From assembly GCF_002210285.1 (NCBI RefSeq), contig NZ_MWQE01000001.1:434001-498000 (forward strand): 64,000 bases of DNA. Direction: 5' to 3'. Of this stretch, positions 58,754 to 64,000 are shown in pieces (position 1 is the first letter of the stretch; the number at the start of each line of letters is the position of its first letter). Made by a program: the position numbers and the translations under genes. The notes under the pieces are model-generated. The model worked only from the letters and a program-made list of their open reading frames with translations. It did no database searches and was not told the origin of the DNA. The stretch is from Fibrobacter sp. UWR2 (lineage in GTDB: Bacteria > Fibrobacterota > Fibrobacteria > Fibrobacterales > Fibrobacteraceae).

Positions 58754-59982
58754 TTAGAAGACGAAGAAGATGCCACCGTTGTGCAACGCTTGGTACTGGT
58801 GTTGTAGACAGCACATTGTTCCTTAGGGATATAATCTTTATTGTTGCAGTTGCCGTTAGTCTTCGTACATACAGTCGCAGGAATAGATTCATAATTTAAG
58901 GTGTTCCCGTTCTGATCCTTTATTACAGGAACTGCGCTTGAACTGCTTTCTTCACTCGAACTACTTCCTTCGCTAGAACTGCTTTCTTCATCCGGTGTCA
59001 CTGCACTGGTAGGTTGCGCGCTGCTTCCGCCTGCAGATGTGCCCTGGTTAGTGCCGCCACCGCTATTGGTTCCACCGGTACCGCCTCCTGTGCCGGATCC
59101 TCCGGAATTGCTGCTTTGCTGCTGTTCCTGCTCTTTCCTTCGCTGCTCTTCTTCGTATTCCTCGATTTCCTTGTTTACGTCATGGTCCTTTTCGTAATCG
59201 CACAATCTCACGCATGTTTCTGCATCGAGATGCCCCTTGTTTACCGCAAGCCTACATTCTGTTACATAGCACCATCCGCACTTGTTTCCTTTTATTTGTC
59301 TGGGGTCGTCTGCGTGCCCTGTTGCCATTAACGCTTCGCAATCAACGGCGCTCGATGAACTCTGGCTGCTTGTGGAACTCTGGTTGCTTGCGGAACTGCC
59401 CGGTTCCGGTTCCGATGCGCTGGAATTTTCTTCGTTGTCGTCGGAACTTTCCGGCTCCTCTGCCGCGGAACTTTCCGGTTTCATTGCGGTAGTAGCTGCG
59501 CATGCGCCTTCGCCTGCGGCTCCGACGGTCCAGTTGAGTGTCAACGCCCCGCATTCGGCCGAAGAGACAATGTGCTCGTAGTTGAGCTCGTGCTCTCCCA
59601 AGGGATTGATGATTATGGACCAGGAACTGCGCGGGGTGCAGGAATTCAGGCTGGAGAGGTTGAACGCCTGCCAGCCGACCATGCGTTCTCCGCCGGCTTT
59701 CAGTGCAATCTTCCCCTGGATGCATCCGATGTACTCGAAGTTGTCGCTCTTGCCGCCGTCCGGCGCCCCGTAGCCGATATTCTGCCAGCTGCCTACGGCG
59801 TTGTTCTCGTGCAGGTAGGTGTTCTGCAGGCTGATGTAGGTGCCTGCTGCGACAGGGACTTCGGCAGCCTTTGCCTTCGCTATTACGCCGAATAGTTTGG
59901 GAACGCCCACGGCCGCAAGTACGCCCATGATGACGACGACCACCATTATCTCGACGAGTGTAAAACCGTTCCTTTTGGGCAT
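58750..59982 (-). CDS. Type IV pilin-like protein with long C-terminal extension
   Basis: The start is the ATG of MPKRNG, behind GGGAGGG. The prepilin site is NG|FTLVEIMVVV, followed by a normal pilin helix. The globular part (about 30-145) is paralogous to the next upstream pilin (SLQNTYLHENNAVGSWQNIGYG). Then come a Glu/Ser linker, a Cys-rich module (about 185-240, CGWCYVTECRLAVNKGHL...CVRLC) and a Gly/Ser/Gln-rich tail to residue 410. Most pilins have 140-180 residues. It may be a minor pilin or adhesin exposed at the pilus. Fibrobacter pili are linked to fibre adhesion. Confidence 0.88.
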   Translation of the reverse strand: MPKRNGFTLVEIMVVVVIMGVLAAVGVPKLFGVIAKAKAAEVPVAAGTYISLQNTYLHENNAVGSWQNIGYGAPDGGKSDNFEYIGCIQGKIALKAGGERMVGWQAFNLSSLNSCTPRSSWSIIINPLGEHELNYEHIVSSAECGALTLNWTVGAAGEGACAATTAMKPESSAAEEPESSDDNEENSSASEPEPGSSASNQSSTSSQSSSSAVDCEALMATGHADDPRQIKGNKCGWCYVTECRLAVNKGHLDAETCVRLCDYEKDHDVNKEIEEYEEEQRRKEQEQQQSSNSGGSGTGGGTGGTNSGGGTNQGTSAGGSSAQPTSAVTPDEESSSSEGSSSSEESSSSAVPVIKDQNGNTLNYESIPATVCTKTNGNCNNKDYIPKEQCAVYNTSTKRCTTVASSSSSN

Positions 59983-60110
59983 AGGCGAACTCCCTCCCTG
60001 TTTCGTCAGGGAATGCGAACTATAGGAAAAATAAATCAAATTATGGCAATAAGGCTTGGTCATCTTGAAATGATTGTTCCTTTTTAGGTTACTCCGACTT
60101 GGAATATGGG

Positions 60111-60806
60111 CTAGTGCTTGTTTTTGCCATTGCTGCCACTGTTGCCATTACCATTGCCGGGTTTCTCGGCGTCCGGGTTACATTTCTTTTGCTGCCCGTA
60201 GGCGTGCTGGAGGCCTGCGCCTTTTCCGTTGCTTGCGACACAGTTACCTGATGAGTCGTCGTCTGAATCCTGGTCGCCGTCCGATGATTGACTGTTGTCG
60301 CCTGAATCTTGCTGTGCAGTTTGCGTTGTGGCGGCAGTACAGGCGCTCACGTTGATGTTGCCGACTTCCCAGTACCTAGAGAGTGTTGCGCACTCTGCCG
60401 ATGACGCTACCTGGGTGTAGTAGGCCCTGTTTTGGCTAACGGGCGTGATGATGATAGCCCAGGAACTGCGTGCGGTACAGTCGTTGAGGCTGGATAGGTT
60501 TGTCGCATACCATCCAATAAATTCGCCGCCGTCATCGGAAGCGAGGCAGCTCCCGTATTCAAAATAGCTACTCTTTCCGTTTTCAGGGCCTACGTAGCCG
60601 ATATCGTTCCATGTGCCGACGCCGTGCCCCTGGTGTAGGTAGGCGTCTTGCAGGTGGACGTAGGTGCCCGATGCCGCAAGGAGTTCTGCGGCCTTCGCCT
60701 TGGCTATCATGCCGAATAGCTTGGGAACGGCTACCGCTGCCAGTATGCCCATGATGACGATGACCACCATGATTTCGATGAGGGTGAAGGCTTTCTTTTT
60801 ATCCAT
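60111..60806 (-). CDS. Type IV pilin-like protein with Ala at -1
   Basis: The 231-residue protein has the prepilin segment MDKKKA|FTLIEIMVVIVIMG; the residue before the cleavage site is Ala, whereas Gly is normal. The pilin domain (about 30-145) is a close relative of the other pilin (HLQDAYLHQGHGVGTWNDIGYV). The tail (about 160-231) is Asp/Ser/Gly/Asn-rich. AAAGGA precedes the ATG. The two genes lie 128 bp apart in tandem and probably form one unit. Confidence 0.87.
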   Translation of the reverse strand: MDKKKAFTLIEIMVVIVIMGILAAVAVPKLFGMIAKAKAAELLAASGTYVHLQDAYLHQGHGVGTWNDIGYVGPENGKSSYFEYGSCLASDDGGEFIGWYATNLSSLNDCTARSSWAIIITPVSQNRAYYTQVASSAECATLSRYWEVGNINVSACTAATTQTAQQDSGDNSQSSDGDQDSDDDSSGNCVASNGKGAGLQHAYGQQKKCNPDAEKPGNGNGNSGSNGKNKH

Positions 60807-60952
60807 GGTGGTCCTTTGTAAAGTTGAAAATGTAAGTTAACAATAAGAAAAATATAATATACAAGGACGCCTGTCGCAACTTTTTTTGTTTTGTTGCGCT
60901 GAATGCCTGATTATCGTGATTGCCGACAATATGCCGAACGCCAAAGACGTTT

Positions 60953-62155
60953 TTACTTGAACTTCGCGAACTTGACTAGGTACCTTGCTGTCTGGAAGGG
61001 CGTCTTGAGGAAGGCCCTCTTCTTGTACCCGCCGAGGGCGAACCCCTGCAGCACCTTGTAGAGGCCGATCTGGTCTTCACGGTTGATGGCGAGCAGGAAC
61101 CGGCGGAACTTGTACTCGAAGTCGTGCATCTTGCCGAAGTAGCCGTAGCAGCGATTTTCGTACTGTTTGAGGAACTGCTTCGAGAGGTTCCCGGCCTTGA
61201 GGCCCTGGTCCACGTATTCTGCGCAGAACCGGCCGGCCCTCATCGCGGCAGCGATGCCACCACCCGTGAGCGGGTTGGTGTGGTGGGCGGCGTCGCCCAC
61301 GAGGGCGAAACGGTCAAGCGTGTAATCCTTGAGCGTGCTGGAAACGGGCACGAGCCCGCCGACGGTATGGTTGATCTTTGCGCCCGGGAAAAGCTTCTCG
61401 AGCCATTCCATCGTGACTTCGAGGATGTTGCCCGAATGCTTGCCGTTGGCGAGGAAGCCTGCACCGAAGTTCGTGACGTTCGACTTCTGCTTCGGAAAAC
61501 TCCAGATGTAGCCGTCGTTGATAAAGTCGTGGCCTTGCCAGAAGGTGAGGTAGTCGGGCTTGGTCAAGAGCCCCTGTACTTGGATGTCGACGCCCGTGCA
61601 GGTTTCGCGCGGGTCTTGTGCGCTCTTGAGGCCTACCATGCGCCCGATGCGGCTTTCTACGCCGTCGGCCGCGATGACCATCTTTGCAAAAATTTCCTGC
61701 GTGCCGGTCTCGGTGACGCTACCGTCGCCGTTGCCTTTCCCGAGTACGACGCGCACCATGCGGGTGTCGCCTTCGACGCCGCCTACGAATTCGGCACGTG
61801 CACAAGTTTCTACCTGGGCGCCGTCGTCGGCCGCAAGCTTGGCGAGCCACGGGTCAAAGACTTCGCGGTTCAGCATGATTCCCGTGCCCGGTTGCGGAAC
61901 TTCAATGTTCACGCCGGCAGGGCCGTAAATATAAAGCCCGTTGATAATGCTTTCGATGCAACTATCGTCGATGGGGCCGTAAGTCTGAAGGTCGGAAAGT
62001 TTGGTGCTCGCTTCGCCGCAGCGTACCGGGAAGCCGATGCGTTCGCGCTTTTCGAGGAGCAGTACCTTGTGCCCCGCCCGTGCCAAGTTCCTTGCGGCAA
62101 CGGAGCCGCCGGGCCCCGCGCCAATCACCACGACATCGTAACGGGAATCAAGCAT
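60953..62155 (-). CDS. Geranylgeranyl-reductase-family flavoprotein
   Basis: The 400 residues have the FAD motif GAGPGGSVAARNLA near 13, CGEAST near 47, GYIWSFPK and the second FAD motif GDAAHHTNPLTGGGI near 287. Family members reduce isoprenoid or other polyprenyl double bonds. Its ATG overlaps the ferredoxin stop by 8 bp, which fits a ferredoxin-dependent reductase. The substrate (quinone tail, carotenoid or lipid) is not visible. Confidence 0.88.
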   Translation of the reverse strand: MLDSRYDVVVIGAGPGGSVAARNLARAGHKVLLLEKRERIGFPVRCGEASTKLSDLQTYGPIDDSCIESIINGLYIYGPAGVNIEVPQPGTGIMLNREVFDPWLAKLAADDGAQVETCARAEFVGGVEGDTRMVRVVLGKGNGDGSVTETGTQEIFAKMVIAADGVESRIGRMVGLKSAQDPRETCTGVDIQVQGLLTKPDYLTFWQGHDFINDGYIWSFPKQKSNVTNFGAGFLANGKHSGNILEVTMEWLEKLFPGAKINHTVGGLVPVSSTLKDYTLDRFALVGDAAHHTNPLTGGGIAAAMRAGRFCAEYVDQGLKAGNLSKQFLKQYENRCYGYFGKMHDFEYKFRRFLLAINREDQIGLYKVLQGFALGGYKKRAFLKTPFQTARYLVKFAKFK

Positions 62156-62339
62156 CGTTCACCTCCGTAATCGTGAGCGCACCGACGGGGCATGCCTTTG
62201 TGCAAATGCCGCACTTGATGCATTTTTCGGAATCAATCTGCAGGTCGAGCCCAAACATGTCGAGCGCCATCTTGGGGCAAATGCCCACACAGCCGGCGCA
62301 CTGCAGGCATTTGCTTTTGTTGTGAGCGAGACGTTTCAT
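62148..62339 (-). CDS. 2[4Fe-4S] ferredoxin
   Basis: The start is the ATG of MKRLAHNKSK; TATATTTT lies 5 nt upstream and no ribosome site. The 63 residues carry two cluster motifs, CLQCAGCVGICP and CIKCGICTKACP. It is a small electron carrier, coupled to the flavoprotein gene and probably its electron donor. Confidence 0.93.
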   Translation of the reverse strand: MKRLAHNKSKCLQCAGCVGICPKMALDMFGLDLQIDSEKCIKCGICTKACPVGALTITEVNDA

Positions 62340-62344
62340 AAAGG

Positions 62345-62352
62345 AAAATATA
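62345..62352 (-). promoter_or_regulatory. -7-like element TATATTTT of the ferredoxin gene
   Basis: It lies 5 nt before the ATG; a second match, TATCTTTG, lies just upstream (62353-62360). No ribosome site. Confidence 0.5.
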
Positions 62353-62410
62353 CAAAGATATCGCCGCAAGAGTGCGGCGACAATCACAAAGAATCAGGAA
62401 TAAACAGATT

Positions 62411-63964
62411 CTAGTCTAGGATGGCGGGTTCTTTTTGCAACTCGTAAAAAACGCTGAGCCAGCTTTGCAGTTGCTGCCAGGTGGTGTCGCCTTTGGCCCG
62501 GATGGAATCGTCGAAAGACGTGAGGAAGATTTCGTCGATTTCTCCATTGAAGGCGTTTTTCCCTCCGATACCAATGTTGAACTGCAATTCAGAAAAATCG
62601 TCGCTAATTTTGATATCGGTGTTGCGGATGGTTTTCCCGTCAACGGCAATGGTCAGGTGCTTTTGCACAAAAACGACAAAGTAGTGGTGCCAGGAACCAT
62701 CGAGAATTTTGGCGCTTCCGTAGAGGGTTGTGTCGGTGGATGCGGATTCAAGGCCACTATAGATTCTTGTGCAGATGGTGGCGGGGTCCTTTGAACATTG
62801 CCTGATTTCAAAGCCTCCGTTGACGGAGGGTGTAGATGAAAAGATAGTGAACCCGGTGTCGGCAGGGGTTTCTCCCTTGATCCAAAAACTGAACCCTAGA
62901 CTTCCGTCTTCGAACAGCGGGAATCCATCGGCATATTTGTGGACCTTGAGGTCTTTTTTTGTTGAATCCAGGTGTAGGCCGGTTCCGTAGAAGCCTTCGC
63001 TGTCGTATTCGTCCAGGTTGTAAAAGGTGTAGGGGTGGGGCCCGAAGGAAAGGTAGGTGGGCTCGATTTCGCGCAGGCTTAATACGTTTCCGTCCAGCAT
63101 GTTTGCCGAAATTTCGGGAAGGTCCATCAGCAACACTTCTTTTCCCTTGGCGGATTTTGCATCCAGCAGGTAATCGATTTCGTAGCCGTTGGCATCGATC
63201 AGGGTTGGGACTGTTTCGGACTTACTTTCCACCAAGATGGGTATGTGCTTCAGCGTGATGCCTGCATCCATGGCCTTGAGGGTTGCCACGACACTGTCGT
63301 TGAATGTCATTTTGCGGAGTCCCACCAAATAGCCGGGCTTGTTCCTGGTCACAAGGAGGGTGTCTTCAGAGCGGAAGCTCCAGTAGACGGAATCCGTCTC
63401 CGTTTCGCCTTCTGCAGTCATGATGGTGATTTTCTCAAAATAAGCATTGGGAATGCCATCGGCCAGTATGTAGCCACGGTCCACGTCTTCGGAATTCACG
63501 ACGAAGCAATTCAGCGAGCCGTCGATGCATATCGTGTCGCCAAGAGCGAGGTCGTAGGCGTTCAGTTCCAGCTTCAGGTTCGAGCCTTCGGAGACCTCAA
63601 AGCGATAGACGGAATCCTCAGGCTTCGTGATGTCGAGAATATTCCTGAAGTCCAGCAATCCGTCGGATGAGACCTGGATGTTGAAGGAGTCGCTTTTTAT
63701 ATCTTCAAAAGAGAATTTCCCGGAATCGTCGGTGGTCGTCTCCATTTCGGGATTGTCTCTCACGGCAATGAAGTCTCTCCGCATGAGGGCGACTTTGGCG
63801 CCCTTGATGGTGTTGCCGTCAAAGTCCGTCACGATGCCCGCGATGGTCTTCCCCGATTCCGTCTCGGAAATCACGCCCGCGGTGTCTTCGCCGTTGCTGC
63901 ACGCCATAAACAGCGACAGCAGTGCCGCCGCGCTAAAAAAGGAAATTTTATTTACTCCAATCAT
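62411..63964 (-). CDS. Lipoprotein with carboxypeptidase-regulatory-like and LamG-like domains
   Basis: The 517-residue lipoprotein (FMAC lipobox, Cys 22) has a carboxypeptidase-regulatory-like domain (about 40-115, IVTDFDGNTIKGAKVAL), a middle beta region and a C-terminal LamG/concanavalin-like domain (about 320-500, GSLGFSFWIKGE ... DGSWHHYFVVFV ... GEIDEIFL). Such proteins bind glycans at the surface. GGAGTAGGG lies before the ATG. A stop codon of a preceding frame lies 3 bp upstream of the ATG. Confidence 0.85.
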   Translation of the reverse strand: MIGVNKISFFSAAALLSLFMACSNGEDTAGVISETESGKTIAGIVTDFDGNTIKGAKVALMRRDFIAVRDNPEMETTTDDSGKFSFEDIKSDSFNIQVSSDGLLDFRNILDITKPEDSVYRFEVSEGSNLKLELNAYDLALGDTICIDGSLNCFVVNSEDVDRGYILADGIPNAYFEKITIMTAEGETETDSVYWSFRSEDTLLVTRNKPGYLVGLRKMTFNDSVVATLKAMDAGITLKHIPILVESKSETVPTLIDANGYEIDYLLDAKSAKGKEVLLMDLPEISANMLDGNVLSLREIEPTYLSFGPHPYTFYNLDEYDSEGFYGTGLHLDSTKKDLKVHKYADGFPLFEDGSLGFSFWIKGETPADTGFTIFSSTPSVNGGFEIRQCSKDPATICTRIYSGLESASTDTTLYGSAKILDGSWHHYFVVFVQKHLTIAVDGKTIRNTDIKISDDFSELQFNIGIGGKNAFNGEIDEIFLTSFDDSIRAKGDTTWQQLQSWLSVFYELQKEPAILD

Positions 63965-63966
63965 CC

Positions 63967-63999
63967 CTACTCCAAATTCGAAAACAGGTGGATGTTCAT
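63967..63999 (-). CDS. Possible 3' end of an upstream gene
   Basis: A frame reading NIHLFSNLE-stop enters from beyond the window edge and ends 2 bp before the lipoprotein ATG. The close spacing suggests an operon, but only ten codons are visible. Confidence 0.3.
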   Translation of the reverse strand: MNIHLFSNLE

Positions 64000-64000
64000 C

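Overview
The window looks like chromosomal DNA from a Fibrobacter-type bacterium (phylum Fibrobacterota). The evidence is a Fibrobacter succinogenes major paralogous domain lipoprotein, many lipoproteins with Ser-rich linkers behind a -AC(G/S)- lipobox, plant cell wall hydrolases of families GH9, GH11 and GH16, C-terminal tails resembling type IX secretion sorting domains, long type IV pilin-like proteins, and promoters of the TAnnTTTG type known from Bacteroidetes. There is no rRNA, CRISPR array, insertion sequence or prophage. Coding density is high and no gene-free gap exceeds about 300 bp apart from the tRNA-Ser region.

Layout. 1-5186: a truncated macro-domain gene, a VWA-domain gene, a convergent fusion of a Gfo/Idh/MocA oxidoreductase with a TolB-like propeller, and scpA. 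5196-21534: a long minus-strand block of cell-envelope genes. Its upstream operon is DUF4956 - HlyD - TolC - VTC (polyphosphate polymerase fold) - lamin-tail lipoprotein. It is followed by a second export operon (TolC - HlyD - two ABC-2 permeases - YugP-like metalloprotease - small zinc-ribbon-like protein) and by a lipoprotein/CotH-kinase lipoprotein pair. CotH, VTC and DUF4956 families tend to travel together, so this block is the best candidate for a poorly described system. 21822-34446: an outer-membrane barrel, a PKD-like lipoprotein, dnaB-mlaE-mlaF, coaBC with a UDG-like partner, a collagen-like lipoprotein, cmk-rpsA and two small lipoproteins.

34601-43620: a TraB-family membrane protein, tRNA-Ser(CGA), a DEAD-box helicase, a DUF4353-type carbohydrate-binding lipoprotein, an M16 peptidase, the infC-rpmI-rplT operon and tRNA-Gly(TCC). 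43685-52770: an unknown secreted protein and a secreted enzyme island: GH9, M6 protease, M16 peptidase, GH16 lipoprotein and GH11 xylanase. 52844-64000: ybaK, a phosphopantetheinyl transferase with a MocA-type oxidoreductase, glycogen phosphorylase, a small helical protein, an NAD(P)-binding protein, two pilin-like proteins, a ferredoxin with a geranylgeranyl-reductase-family flavoprotein, and a LamG-like lipoprotein.

Two signals cut across the window. A TAnnTTT(G) element lies 4-5 nt before the start codon of at least seven genes that lack a Shine-Dalgarno sequence, which suggests leaderless mRNAs; the same element lies exactly 9 nt before both tRNAs. Short palindromic repeats occur between genes and also in frame inside coding regions (the GH16 linker and coaBC). 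No searches were run: family names come from motif recognition, and functions of the unnamed systems are inference.
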